A stretch of DNA of 64,000 bases from Neurospora intermedia. Its lineage: Eukaryota > Ascomycota > Sordariomycetes > Sordariales > Sordariaceae. Positions 45,035 to 56,279 of this stretch are shown one piece after another. A program made the position numbers and the translations under genes. The notes beneath the pieces were generated by a model that searched no databases, was not told the origin of the DNA, and saw only the letters and a program-made list of their open reading frames with translations. Position 1 is the stretch's first letter. The number at the start of each line of letters is the position of its first letter. Location: contig BTPP01000001.1 of NCBI GenBank assembly GCA_037102815.1, forward strand, positions 645,001 to 709,000, read 5' to 3'.

Positions 45035-45956
45035 TCCTAGATCTTCCAGTGGTAGGCAAAACGGAAAACATGTATGTCAGGTTGATTGCTGATATGAGAC
45101 TGTTTTTTGTTAGTCCAATCCCTCCACCTACCTCTACTTGTACAGCTCTCTTGGTCTTTTTCTGCACTGATTACTACCTATTGTTGGCCAAAACTTCAAA
45201 ATACCTAGGTAGTAGCTTGGTACGTTCTGTCTTTGACGTAGATGAGCTTTTAGACCCTAGGGACCTTTGTCGGTGCTCTTTTCATCCGGTTTAATAACTT
45301 GTCTTGTCTTTTCATAGGGTCTTGTTGTCCAAGGGTACCCGAGATGGTCGATGCAGATCAGAGTTGGGCAATTCGCGATGCCTCGAAAGAAGGGATGATT
45401 ACCATGCACATGATCAAAGAAACCTAACTGAAGGGATTAAGGGTTCGAAAGCCGCCCGCCAGAGTGTGATACAAAGCCCGTCAACGACACCAGGCTTCAG
45501 AACGGGAGGCATGGGCGTTTTTGACATCTACCCTTTGGTCATTCGTAGGTTCCACTAAGTTGGCAGTTCCGTGAATGGCAACCTGGTAGTAACATCGGTA
45601 CCTACCTAGAGTTCTTCATACGATCCGCCCTTCCATGCCCGTCTTATATTTACCTGTTATCTAGAAGTACGTCCGAAGGAAGCCTGACTTTGTAAGTGAA
45701 CCTTTTCTTTGTTTTTCAACAGAGTAGCTAGGTAGGTAGAGGTATATTGCTGTTACCCATCTTTCCCTAACATCCACTTCACTCGCTCTCGGGTTTGTGC
45801 AATCCAGGTTGTTCGTACCTACAGTCTGCGGTGAAATCAGCTGTCACTTGTGGCAACCAGGTTTTCCTTGTTTCTCTTCTTTTACTTTGCTTTCTCGTAC
45901 CCTCCATTTCTCTGACTCCCCGTCTTCATCTTCCCTTCAACCCTTCGCAGCTTTGC

Positions 45957-46528
45957 ATGGAACCTTCCACTGACCATATAGAAGTAGAGGTCTGGTATGT
46001 ATCGTCTCACCTTTCTTTCAATACACGAGAACAAACCATACGTGGGGACACTCCCAAATACCCTAACCTGGTATCTGTCCGGCTCATCGACAGCGACGAT
46101 GACAAGAACAAACCACCTAGGTACGTACCTGCCTAGGGATAACAGTTTAACCTCCATCTCCTGTTGTTAAAGGCACCTAACGTCTCTGCAATGACTGGCA
46201 GAAGAACGAACGAACGAACGAACGAACGAACGAACGAACGAACGAACGAACGAACGGGCTGATGGTTCCTTCCAGGATCCGGGCGGCAGCCAGCCATATC
46301 AAGATGGACTACCATAACGAAGGCACAAGAACCGCGATGGTTGGGAGAAGAATAAAGGAAAGATCAGGCTTACTCCATGGACGTCACTGGCAATGTGCAC
46401 AAGGGGGGGATTTCTCGAGTGGAAAAGAAGCAGATGGGCATTTTCTAGATTTGGTTAGGTGTACGTCCCAACGCCCTCTTCTTCCTTTCCTGGCTCTCTT
46501 TTTTTCGTTTCTGTTAGTGGCAAGTTGA
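45957..46528 (+). CDS. orphan gene, 138 aa, two or three exons
   Basis: Exons 45957-46120 and 46276-46528 join in phase (417 nt). The intron 46121-46275 has donor GTACGT, branch GGCTGAT, acceptor TTCCTTCCAG and contains a (CGAA)n microsatellite. A second intron, 45995-46093 (GTATGT, branch CCTAACC, CGACAG, 99 nt), is strong and also keeps the frame; using it would shorten the product by 33 residues. The protein starts MEPSTDHIEVEVW and ends with the hydrophobic PLLPFLALFFSFLLVAS. Family unknown. Confidence 0.4.
46203..46256. repeat. (CGAA)n microsatellite
   Basis: About 13 copies of the tetranucleotide GAAC/CGAA, inside the predicted intron of the 45957-46528 gene. Confidence 0.9.
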
Positions 46529-47034
46529 TCCCAGGCTTATGGATAGGCGCATTCGAACCGCTAAGATGGTTGCTGTTCTGTTAGGCAATAGGTAGAGGTA
46601 GGTCGAGGTGACTTGGAGAATGCCACATAGCCACCCCTTGCTTGCCCGTTCACTGATGGACAGGATTGCTAAGAGATCGGGATGCAGTCAACTTCATCAT
46701 GTCCTGACATCTCGACAAAATCTCCCGGAGGGTACCTTTCACGAATTGTTCGGCACATCATAGAGGCAGTTGACGCTTGCAATGTTCTTTCAACCTTTGT
46801 ATTACTAACATGACTCCATCATATCGGGTTCAAGTTGTACGGTCCACATTACGCCCGGGACTTCTTCATTGAAACAGTCATCTTGCACTTGTTCAGAATG
46901 GCACCATCTGTCTCCTCCACTTCCTCCATCGTCGACTTGGATTGAGCTGCTTGGCCGACTCGGACTACCGGGGAGGTATTTCCTGTTTGAGTACCGAAAT
47001 AGTTAGCGCATGTCCAGCAGCTGCTTCGTGCCTC

Positions 47035-47745
47035 TCAATCACCTTCAACCCACCTCAGGCTCCACCAATTTCTTGCCCAAAGGTCCTTTGTATCCGAGCA
47101 ATGGAGCCGCCGCTGAAAGGGAAAGCAGAATGTTAGCTGAGGTACTTGAGCAAGACGAGGCAGAAGGGATACTAGCGATGTGCATACCTCAACAACGACA
47201 AGGAGACGGTCATCCTTGCCCATGATGACATTTACGGCCTTCTTCCTGCCCTTTCCAACGCGGAGGCTCAAATACGTGTCTGGCGGAACTTCGTTCGCAA
47301 AGGTCGCAGTGTCCCGCCTTGGGTGCTTGATGTTGGACAAACTGTTGTGATGTTTGTCGTTGGGGTACTTGGTGGCGAGGAAGGACTCGAAGCTGGAGGA
47401 CCAGATGAGGCGGCCGAGAATGCGGTGCTCTTCATCGATAGAGACAGAGTACTTGAAAGGCTGGGGGGTCCTAGAGACGCCCCACGGAGCCAGTATCTGA
47501 TGTTGAAGTCAAACGAGTGATCACGAGGGTGAGCAAGTGATTACGAGGGTAAACGAGAATGGTGGTGAACTTCTTGGTTGGAAAGAGAGAAAAGGAACAG
47601 GCAGGACAAGAGGTGGGAGACCCTCGACAAATGTACAATGTGTGCTGGGACTGACCTCATGCCAATATGACGGGACCATCTTGCTCAACAACAGAACTAC
47701 CGCAAAGACGTTGAGCCGGTAGGCAGTACCCCGCCGTCTAGACAT
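47035..47745 (-). CDS. chimeric gene built from 2-oxoglutarate dehydrogenase E1-like and DAHP synthase-like pieces, 158 aa
   Basis: The exons are 47745-47656, 47496-47188 and 47112-47035 (477 nt), all phase 0. Intron 1 is 159 nt (GTCAGT...CAACATCAG) and intron 2 is 75 nt (GTATGC...AGCTAACATT...TTTCAG). Exon 1 (RGTAYRLNVFAVVLLLSK) resembles the HRGRLNVLxNVVRK region of 2-oxoglutarate dehydrogenase E1. Exon 2 starts with ILGRLIWSSSFESFLATKYP, which fits the same enzyme at the region that normally precedes the exon-1 match, so the order is swapped. Exon 2 then passes into GRKKAVNVIMGKDDRLLVVV, typical of DAHP synthase just before its GPCSIHD motif, which is missing. No catalytic site is present. 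Frame and splice sites are intact, so it may be expressed, but it cannot be either enzyme. Confidence 0.45.
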
Positions 47746-47764
47746 CAAGATGAGTTGCGTTACC

Positions 47765-48135
47765 CCTCCTCGAAGGACACTTCCTTCCTCGTATTAGGCC
47801 AAAAGCCACAGTAGAGGTATATTTGAAATTACAGGTACGCGGGGTCAGACGAGGCAGCGGAAGAAGACATGACGTACCCCTGTCTGATCAAGTTACCCGT
47901 CCACATGAGCCAGTCACTCAGCCTTGGATGTAAGGAAGGAACCGCGAGTTGGAGAGGGAAGCACACTTCCTTCCTCGTAACAGATGACGAGCCGCAGCAT
48001 ATCAGGGATTACACGGGGCTAGACCAGAATCACCAGACTTGAAATGAGGACGGATCCTTGTCCGAAGCAAGTCAGCCGTTCGCCTGAGCCGGTCACTCAG
48101 CGTTAGGGGGTGAGCCGGGAGTCAAGGAGGGAAGG
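47765..48135. repeat. diverged direct repeat of about 190 bp (two units)
   Basis: Unit 1 begins ACACTTCCTTCCTCGTA near 47778 and unit 2 begins with the same words near 47966. Shared later blocks are GTCTGATCAAGT / GTCCGAAGCAAGT, then TGAGCC(A/G)GTCACTCAGC and GGAGAGGGAAG / GGAGGGAAGG. It is non-coding as far as I can see. Confidence 0.5.
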
Positions 48136-48962
48136 AGCAGAGCCTCCAGACACGGCTATGTGCGCTCTCAGTTGGTCACAAGTAGCGCCCACAATATCCC
48201 CTCTTTCGACTGATTTATTTCTTCCCCTCCCTCTTCTCCTCCTCCTACCTCTCCTTCTCGCACCTCTTCATCACATTTCTCTTCCATCAGCAACTTCTCT
48301 CACCACCTCCATCACCTACAACATCAGACACTCTTTCTTTGCACCTCCAACAACCACCACGATTGCAGCCAGACGTGATTTCCACTTGGGAACGCGTCAA
48401 GCGTATGTCTTTTTTCTCCTTGCCTCCTCTCACCACCAGGCCGTGCCGCTCGTCCTCATACCTATTCTCTGAGTCAGTAGAGGTACTGACAACTTCCCTT
48501 TCCTTTCAGCCCAGCTTGTGTCAACAAAAGGCGCAGAGTAGAGGTATTTCCGTCGGCTTCCCGGCTCCCAAGCCATCTAAGGTGAGTTACAGTCCCTTGT
48601 CGTCATCGAGGGCGCCGTCCTCTACTACCTGTCAGCCCAGCTTGGTTCAGGCATTAGCCCAGATGTTGCATTGATCTGACTGAAGCCAATAGTTCAAGTT
48701 CGTTTTCCTGCTCTGCCGCAGAGGGCACTAGGATTTTCAGAATTTTCTTGTCAGTCATCTTTCTCCTGTTCACTGATTTTCTTTCGGCTCGTCCCATGCC
48801 CTGTCTAACACACCTGGCACCAACAGACCCAGCACGCTGGTCGTGCTCCTAGCGCCATCTCTTCTCATAATGCTCATCCATTGCATCTCGCGCCGCCCAT
48901 CACACATTTTTCCAGCTCTTCTCTTGCTCCTGCTAATCTACTGGCTTTGCCTGTGGGTGAAG

Positions 48963-49307
48963 ATGGACCAGAGCCTGCGCCTGGCTGGCACGCCCGCGCG
49001 TGTCATCATCGGCGGTGGTGTCGCTGGCGATGCGGCGGGCAACGGCACCAATTGCATCGCCGCCGCCGTCGCCCCCACTCAACCTGACACCACCGCCGAT
49101 GTCCCTGCCGAGATCAGTGGCGTCGGTGCTGTTGCTGTTGCTGGTGCTGGTGCTGTTGCTGCTGAGAAGCCTGACAAGGCCGAGAAGACTGAGGAGAAGA
49201 CCGAGGAGGCCGGCGACAAGAAGAAGCAGAAGAAGCAGAAGAAGGAGGAGGCTGCTGAGAAGAAGGTCGTCGCTAAAGATGTCGAAGCGTGGTGGAAGCA
49301 GGTATGA
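48963..49307 (+). CDS. orphan coding exon with Lys/Glu-rich tail
   Basis: After an intron ending TGGCACCAACAG (about 48829), a plus-strand frame contains MDQSLRLAGTPARVIIGGGV, an Ala/Val-rich middle and a charged tail (KKQKKQKKEEAAEKK) ending VEAWWKQ at a GTATGA donor. An adjacent frame in the same exon also looks coding (SSHNAHPLHLAPPITHF). The preceding leader exon at 48484-48581 ends at a GTGAGT donor. The model is incomplete and the family unknown. Confidence 0.3.
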   Translation: MDQSLRLAGTPARVIIGGGVAGDAAGNGTNCIAAAVAPTQPDTTADVPAEISGVGAVAVAGAGAVAAEKPDKAEKTEEKTEEAGDKKKQKKQKKEEAAEKKVVAKDVEAWWKQV

Positions 49308-50477
49308 TGGGAAAGGGGAGGGAGAGACCGGCAGCAAGGAGGTTGTTAGCGAGCCTCGGGCTAGCACGAAGAAGCGCATGTATGTCCTGCCTCTAATTCC
49401 AGAGTTTCTCCATCCTACAACACCATCACAATGCACTGGCATGTTCTGACCCTCGACCAGGACCATTCTATCACAGAGGAGCATAAGTCTTGGAACATTT
49501 AGAATACTTCCAAGCAGAATGGTTCGCGTTCTGAGGCAACCCCAGAGCTGCTGCTGCCCAGATCGAACCAACAACACCGAATACAACTCAGCCTCCAGCT
49601 TGGCCCGCATCTTCTCCAGCTCGCGCGCCTTGACCGCCCGAGGACGACGAAAATCACGAAAAGAACACCACCGTATCGCGATACCCAGACCAGAAGCCTC
49701 GCGCACCGAATCCTCGCTCTGCCGGGTCATTTTCTCCCGGCTTCAGCGGCGGCTGCGGTGGTATTTTGTCAAGGGAAAGTTGACCGTTGGGTGTTGGTAG
49801 CTGGAGAGGTGCATCTTCGGTTGCATGTGACTCCGTTCGTATCGACCGGTATGTCTAGAGGTAGAGGTACCTACAGATAAACAATTACTTAGCTCTTTTT
49901 TAGCAATGAAATGTTCAATGCTCTGTTTCTTTGTCGTGCTGTTCATGTTTGCTGCCAATGAGCATGCCGCAACCCAATGCTGGATCCACGGGAGACACTC
50001 GGCATGGGTCAGAGTCCATTACATTACACCGAGAACGCAAGCCTGTGGAAAGGTCAATAAACGATGAACGGTGAAGGATCGCATCGCCCGTGGTTTTCAT
50101 GATGGTCTTTGTCGGAGATACTGCCAAGTGTCCTCTCGCCCTCGCGTGGTGGAGTGACGAGAGTCGAGCCGACAAGATTCCACAACCATACTACTACCAA
50201 GGAGCCAAAGAGTTGACTAAGTCAGAAATGGACGGGAGGAGACATATTGGACAGTTGGTCGATTGAATCTCTTGCATTGGAGAGGTATCTTTAAGTGTCG
50301 TTTCGGCGAGCTCTGGGAGGTCGGGCTGGGTGGACATACGTGCAGACGCCAAATGCCAGAGGTTATTGGAAACTATCATGCACTTGAAGAAAACACTCTC
50401 CCATGGCCACAATAAAGGGATGAATGTTGTAGTGCTAGGAGAACTGGCTTTGGAAAAAGGCTGTTGTAGGATGTCCG

Positions 50478-50762
50478 ATGCCTCTCGTTCGGGTGGACGG
50501 AAAATTAGCAGCACTACGAGGGCACGCAAAGAAGTACAAGGTTAGGTTCGTTTGTCACTGTGTTCATGACTGCCCGCTTCACAGCTACAAATCAAAGCAA
50601 ACAACTGGAACAAAGACGAGAGGCACAGGAAGTGGTTTGAACTTGGTTGACTATCTGCTACCTGAAGAAGACGAAGAAGAAGAAGTAAACGAAGAGGCGA
50701 ATGAAGAGGAGGAGGAGGAGGAGGAAGTAGACGAAGACAAAGAGACGAATGACGAAGGTTAG
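50478..50762 (+). CDS. acidic-tailed orphan frame
   Basis: A frame of 94 codons from the ATG at 50478, starting MPLVRVDGKLAALRGHAKKY and ending in a Glu/Asp run encoded by GAAGAAGA repeats. The overlapping ATG at 50471 opens another plausible frame (MSDASRSGGRKISSTTRARK) with a splice option (acceptor CCGCTTCACAG near 50584). I cannot decide between them; the low-complexity tail weakens the case. Confidence 0.2.
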   Translation: MPLVRVDGKLAALRGHAKKYKVRFVCHCVHDCPLHSYKSKQTTGTKTRGTGSGLNLVDYLLPEEDEEEEVNEEANEEEEEEEEVDEDKETNDEG

Positions 50763-51741
50763 TCCTTGTTGGAGGATACATCCAGCTCCAACGTTCCCTT
50801 CCTTCCTATCATGACACCATCGATGGCCTTCCCGCCCTCACAAAGAAGAAGAACAAGAAGACGGCGATGAGCCAGGAGAAGTGACCCTCCGCTCTACCGA
50901 TGCACAGCAATCCACCAACAAATCCAACGCGAAGAAAACAGTTACAAGACTCAACCAAAAACAAAAAAAAAAAAAAAAGAGAAAAGAAAATATAAAATAC
51001 AAAATAAGAGGAAATTATTCGTGGAAGGCCCAAATGCCAGCAAAATGCTAGGAGATAAGAGATATGTCGTGATTGCGTTGATGATTCCCGTAAGTACGAG
51101 GTACTATGTTTCCGCTGTTGTTCCTCCCCCCCAACGACCGATCAAGGTGGTTGTTTGCCATGCTGACCCGTGGGCCACAGGCCAAAGTGTGTGCGAAGAC
51201 GGTGGCTAGAGGTAGGCTCGAAATTGTCGAAGCTGGCGCCGGACGAGGTGCGGGACTGTAACGGTAGAGGTAATAATGGTAGAGATAGGGTTCTCCATGG
51301 ACGAGGGGCTGCCGGTCTGCATTGCGGTCGTGGTGGTCAGCATTTGGCTACTAGAGGTAGTCACGAAAAAGAAAGGAGATGAAATGATGGAGAATTGAGA
51401 TTGGGGCGGGTAGAAACTAACCGCGGAATCATCGCCAAGCAGATGTGTGCCGGCTTCCAGCTATGACAGGCTGTGCCAGCTGACAGCGAGGATAAAAATA
51501 AGCAGAATTGCTGCCACGATTGACGGCTAGACATAAGCCATCATGATAACGGACTGGGTGGTGCGGAACAGTGATTGTTAGAAGATGTCGCAGGGTCTTG
51601 ACCACCGGAGGAGAAACCAGTCGGAGGGGGGACATACCTCCACCTAGGTAGGTATATCAGGTGTTGTGAGACATGGGCCTAAAAGGAAGCGGAAAGCAAG
51701 GAAAGTGAACCATTTCGCACTCGGAAAATTTGATTTGTTTG

Positions 51742-52879
51742 ATGATTGTTGAATCGTTTCTGTTTGTTTGCATTCGTGATTATCTGCGGGAGGGCTGCTC
51801 TGGCCTGTGTAAAAATGTAGAAGATGAGATGATGAGGAGAATGGAGAAGGGAAAAAGACGCGAGAAGCATGGGGGCATGGGCTGTCTTATAGAAATCCTG
51901 GAGCCACTGAGTGCATGCCACTCGTGGGTGCTCTTAACTGCACTGCACCTCTACGCACATGCAACAGTGCCGCTCGCCTTGCCTGTTCAACGCTGCACAA
52001 CTGCAGAACTTGCAGCAACGTTTCTGGTCCAAATTTACCGTCTGAGCCTTGCAATTCCATGTCCACCTGCATCAACATGCCGTGATTTCCTCGTTCGAAG
52101 AAAGGGTCAAGGATTGTTTGTAGGGTCTCTAGAGGTACGCAGCCACGGGCTGTCTTTGGAAAGCATCATGTTGTGTTCTGAAATGCAGGACGCTTTCCGA
52201 ACTCATGTTGGCAAAGACATCGAGTGCATGATCTCAGATTCTGACCAGCCTCAGCTCACACTTCCAAACTGGAATTCGCGTTGCTTCATTGTCTGGAAGG
52301 CTTTAACGTCCTTTCCAGATTCTACTTCAATCGAGATGGAAACCGGGAGGTGAAGCAATGGAAGCCTGAGGTACCTCTAGTCCGGACTGAAGAAAGATGC
52401 CCTTTCGGATGGAAGGTTCGAAAGATCTCGTCTCCGGGACAAGGTTGCCCTGATACCCGTCTCATCACGTACATCTTAGAGGTAGCAAAGGCGAACACTT
52501 TCTCTTCAGTAGGGGCGCTTTTGTGAGGAAAGTGTCCTGCTGTGTCTCTCGAATCTTCTTAGGTACACCTCTGAAGATGGAGACAGAAGAGTCTACGGGA
52601 AGCTGGAGCAGCGGCGTGGAGTTTGTCCTCACTTTCAACAGGATTTCTAACCGTGATTTGAGCTCAGAGATTGGCGTTTGCAATGGCAACTTTGGAGAGC
52701 TCGTCTACCACCTATCCTGGAGAAATACAATCACCACCAACATCAGACGAACTACCTCTACCAACCTGGTAGGCCTCGAACCATTTGAAGCACGTATCAG
52801 CGTGGTACCTACCTCCTCGATATCCACTCCTGACATCTTTACACCCACAAGCACCCCGATGGCTTGTGACTTGATATGA
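51742..52879 (+). CDS. orphan multi-exon gene, plus strand, model incomplete
   Basis: The first ATG frame runs from 51742 for ~200 codons (starts MIVESFLFVCIRDYL). Two further protein-like stretches follow in other frames: 52281-52526 (SRFYFNRDGNREVKQW, ENTFSS-type end) and 52523-52879 (SSGVEFVLTFNRISNRDLSS, ending TPMACDLI). Donor-like GAG|GTAC sites built on the AGAGGTAC motif occur at 52134, 52371 and 52478, so an intron-rich single gene is plausible. No family is recognised. A minus-strand frame at 52712-53020 overlaps and is also protein-like. Confidence 0.3.
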
Positions 52880-53511
52880 CGAACCAAGCTGTAGAGGCTC
52901 CTTCCAGTCCGTGCAGGACAGGGTGGTCGGGTAGAAGTTGTAGATGCCCCTGCCCAATATCACATCATGCGGGAGCCGGCATAGCTCAGCTGAACCGTTG
53001 AGCACCGTTCCATTTGCCAAGGAAAGTGGTCCTGCCAGCCAAGGGCAGTGAAATCCTGCAACCTGTTGCGGGGCAGTGACTCTGTCTTGTATGATCGTTG
53101 TATCTTCGTACCTCCGCTTGTGTGGCCCAGTACCTTTGAAATCCTTTTAGGTTACCTCTAGGTTGCTTCTTGCCTCCACGGTGTGCCGGTGGTACATTTG
53201 GAGGAGAAGAAGAGGGGCATACTTGAACAAAACTTTGCCCAACCATCACTCTCCCGCCAATTCTACCACTTTTTTATTCCATTTCAACACATCGAGCTGT
53301 CTTTGGTTGCGCCATCACTTGTATTTGTCTTTGACACCGCCACTTCCAAAGAGAAAGCAAGTGGAAGGGAAGTGTACCTTTATCAACCAGCAGTAGCCTT
53401 CTCATCTTGGTCTATGCTGCCGCCAAGGGCAACCTTCGAAACCCGACTTTGCCCAACAAAGCCAGTCCACTACTAAACTGGCGGTCGAGCTCCAACTAAT
53501 CCCACAGTTTC

Positions 53512-53850
53512 TTGTTTGGGTTCCTCTACGCTACCACTGCGACACCCTGCGACGTTCTCAAGATCCGACTCCAGGCCGGGGCCCGCAAGGGTGCCATCCA
53601 TATTAACACCGGCCTCGGCCTGGGGCGTGAGAGAAAGAAGAGAGAGGGGCTTCCGTATGTCATTTGTTTCGTTTTCCTGATTTCCCATTCGAAACACACT
53701 TGCCTGTTTGTTGGGCATTGTTACCGCTACTATCACCGTCAGTTCAGACGTGCGGCTAACACTTATTTCGTTGACAGCTGCTCCCGAAGCACACCCCAAG
53801 ACCACCGAAGCGGGAAACCCTCAGTGGCAACAAGTGGAAGCTTTTTCTGA
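53512..53850 (+). pseudogene. mitochondrial-carrier fragment (aspartate/glutamate carrier-like)
   Basis: FLYATTATPCDVLKIRLQAG contains the mitochondrial-carrier signature Px[DE]xx[KR]x[KR] (PCDVLKIR), followed by ARKG as in the aspartate/glutamate carrier. An intron with perfect signals (GTATGT...GGCTAACACT...GTTGACAG, about 53657-53778) follows, and the frame after it is unrelated. In the real carrier this region lies in the C-terminal half, yet here it precedes the N-terminal fragment at 53899, so the order is rearranged. Confidence 0.5.
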
Positions 53851-53898
53851 CAGACAATCAATGTTTCGTAGGTGGTTATTGTTCAACAACTACAACGC

Positions 53899-54560
53899 AT
53901 GTCTGGAAACAGATTTTCCCACTACGGCACCGAAGTGGCACTCAGACAGAACTTCTTCAAGATTGACAAGAAGACTGGAAGCAGGTACCTTACCTGCCCG
54001 GTAGGTATGTAAGCCATAACTCAAGAGATTTTGACTTGACTTTCGGTCTGCGACACGTTGGCTGACCCGCGCCGGCCTTCTTAGAATGTAGCACAAAATC
54101 AAGCGCGAACAGTACAGCATTCTGTTCAATGTTGCCGGCCGAGCGAACAAGGGAAATGTGACCATTTCCAACTGGACATATTTCGAAAACCTGCTCGAGA
54201 AGCAGTCCTCAGTGGATTCCGACTTCCATGGCCACCTTCCTGCTGTCAAGATGTACTGACGCCTTTCGTGGTGCCTGATGAGCGTCCACTCCGCCACCTT
54301 AACCCCGGTGCCGAAGATGAAATCGTGCGCTTTTCGCCTGTTCGAAATCGAGCGCCTCGGCACAGTCAAGTATGATGACTTCCGTCGTCTTTAAGAGCTC
54401 AACAAGGGCCCGGATAGCTGAGGCAGCCTGGTTGAGGTCATCCTTCGGTAGGCCAGTTCAAAGAGCCGAGTTAGAAAGATCACCCGCGCAGAAGACCTCA
54501 GCCAGGCTGCCAAGATCAGGGACACACAGGCGGAAGAGGAGGAAGAGGAGGAGGAAGAAG
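53899..54560 (+). pseudogene. degraded aspartate/glutamate carrier N-terminal (EF-hand) copy
   Basis: Collinear with the calcium-binding N-terminal domain of the fungal mitochondrial aspartate/glutamate carrier. From the ATG at 53899: ALRQNFFKIDKKTGSRYLT. A 91-nt intron follows (54001-54091; donor GTAGGT, branch GGCTGAC, acceptor TGTAG), then HKIKREQYSILFNV and TISNWTYFENLLEK. Decay sets in here: a TGA near 54258 and a frameshift at about 54319. Then comes AFRLFEIERLGTVKYDDFRR, an in-frame TAA (54392), ELNKGPDS, and, displaced, KITRAEDLSQAAKIRD. The carrier domain is absent. The matches are strong enough that I regard the source family as certain and the locus as non-functional. Confidence 0.7.
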
Positions 54561-55369
54561 AAGAGGAAGAAGAAGAGGAAGGCTGAGACGAGGAAAACGA
54601 TTGTTTGTACGTAGGCATTTGTTTGATCCACACATGGATCAGTCTTGTATAGAGGGATCTTCTTCTTCCAACGGACATGTTCATCACTTGTTCTTCCATG
54701 TCCTGTGTCTAGAGGTGTATTTTCCTTTCGCTCACTTCGAAATTCTGAACCTTCGTGCTGACGATAGTCCCAAGAAGGACCAGGGCAAAGAGGATGAAGC
54801 TTCCTGGCCTGTCCCAGGCAGCGCAGCAGGTTGTGCCCGAAGACTCCCCTACGGTACATTGTATTGTTCGACCAACCAATACCGGCCACCGAGATGATAC
54901 CGTGCCGCTGCTCCTCATTACCTAAAGGTAGAGATATCGAACCGGTCGATGCGCCGTGCCCCTGAGCCGATCCCTTGACGTTCACTGTTAACGAACTCCA
55001 ATGTTCAACGACATGAAAAGGCTGTTTGATGTACATATCTCTGTTCCAAATTAGAACCTGACTGGAAGCCTTTCATCCCTTTGTTTAGAGCTGGGCTGGT
55101 TGGTTGCCATGCAACGTTCGTTTAAGCTCGGAAACAGAGGCACTAAACCTTGAAAGGACGATATCACATCAAAGACCCTGAGCCCGCGAGTAATGGGCCC
55201 TACGTTGAATCATTTCAGACAAGTGAGAGCGTTGCTCTTGAGGTACGACGCAACAATGTAGATAGAGTGAAGGCATGCAAATGGTGTTGCATTACGACCA
55301 TGAAATGGAAACAACGAAGATTGGTGTACAAGACAAGATGATGGGAGACAATGGCAAGAAGAACCTAGG

Positions 55370-55920
55370 TTGTTTCAAGTCTTAAGAAGCAGGGGCAGGC
55401 GAAAGCTCTTCGCAGAAAGTAGAGAGCAACTGGCCGTACAAGATAGAGGTAGAAACAACCGGGACTTCTACGAGGTTTTTGACACAGAAAGAAAGAGAAG
55501 AAGACGTGATACTGGAGAGAAAGGACAGCGGGGAAATCGACGAACCGGAAACAATCAGAGTCCCAATACAACTACGTCCAAAAGCTTTTCTGTCAAACGA
55601 TACCTCTATGGTGGTACATTCATGGCGCCCCTCTTCGACACGGGAATTATTTATCTCCAAAAAGTTTCTCAATGTCGATGCGATCCATTTTCGAGTCCTA
55701 TGTCCGTTGCATATCGAAGCTTGTGCGACCACAGGTTGTACTGGGTACCTCTAGTCCAGAAAAAAACACACCTCGCGAGCCGAAAGCCCCACGGTGGCAC
55801 GGTGCCACTCCGATTCAATGCGGAGTTTTTCAAGAAGAGCTTGTGACGGAATCATGCAGTGATATCAACAGGAAAGACACGAGCGAGCTCAACAGAGGCA
55901 CCGGAGGAAAGAGCGAGCAG
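55370..55920 (+). other. weak orphan coding region
   Basis: Two plus-strand frames overlap, 55370-55846 (158 codons, no ATG at the start) and 55479-55754 (contains EEDVILERKDSGEIDEPETI). Both look protein-like. The region 54570-55369 has similar short signals (for example 55150-55341). I see no splice model and no family. Confidence 0.2.
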
Positions 55921-56279
55921 TAGCAAGACCATGAAAGATTCTGTCTTCTGGGTGTAAACAGCCCGCATGACCTTGTCAAGTTCATGCATTCCTCGAACAA
56001 TTCACGGTCTCGTGCCACCTTGGGCTTCTTGCTCTTTTCTTGAAAGTTTCCATACCTGACAGCAGACATGGAGAGGGGCCAAGTCCCTTCTCTTGGTGCA
56101 AGGTACCTACTGCCGTACTAGGCAAGCTCAACTTGCGGCCGGAAAGGAAAAAGTGGAACGGGTACCTGGAAGCAGCGCGAAGGAGAGGCGCCAATTTTGC
56201 CCATTTCACCCCACCTCCGCCCCTCGATCTTCTCACTTTTAATTCAGTCTTCAGCAGAATAAAACATCTTGACAAAAGC

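Noticed and set aside
52970-53050. TAGCTCAGCTG resembling a tRNA A box
   Set aside because: No matching B box or cloverleaf downstream.
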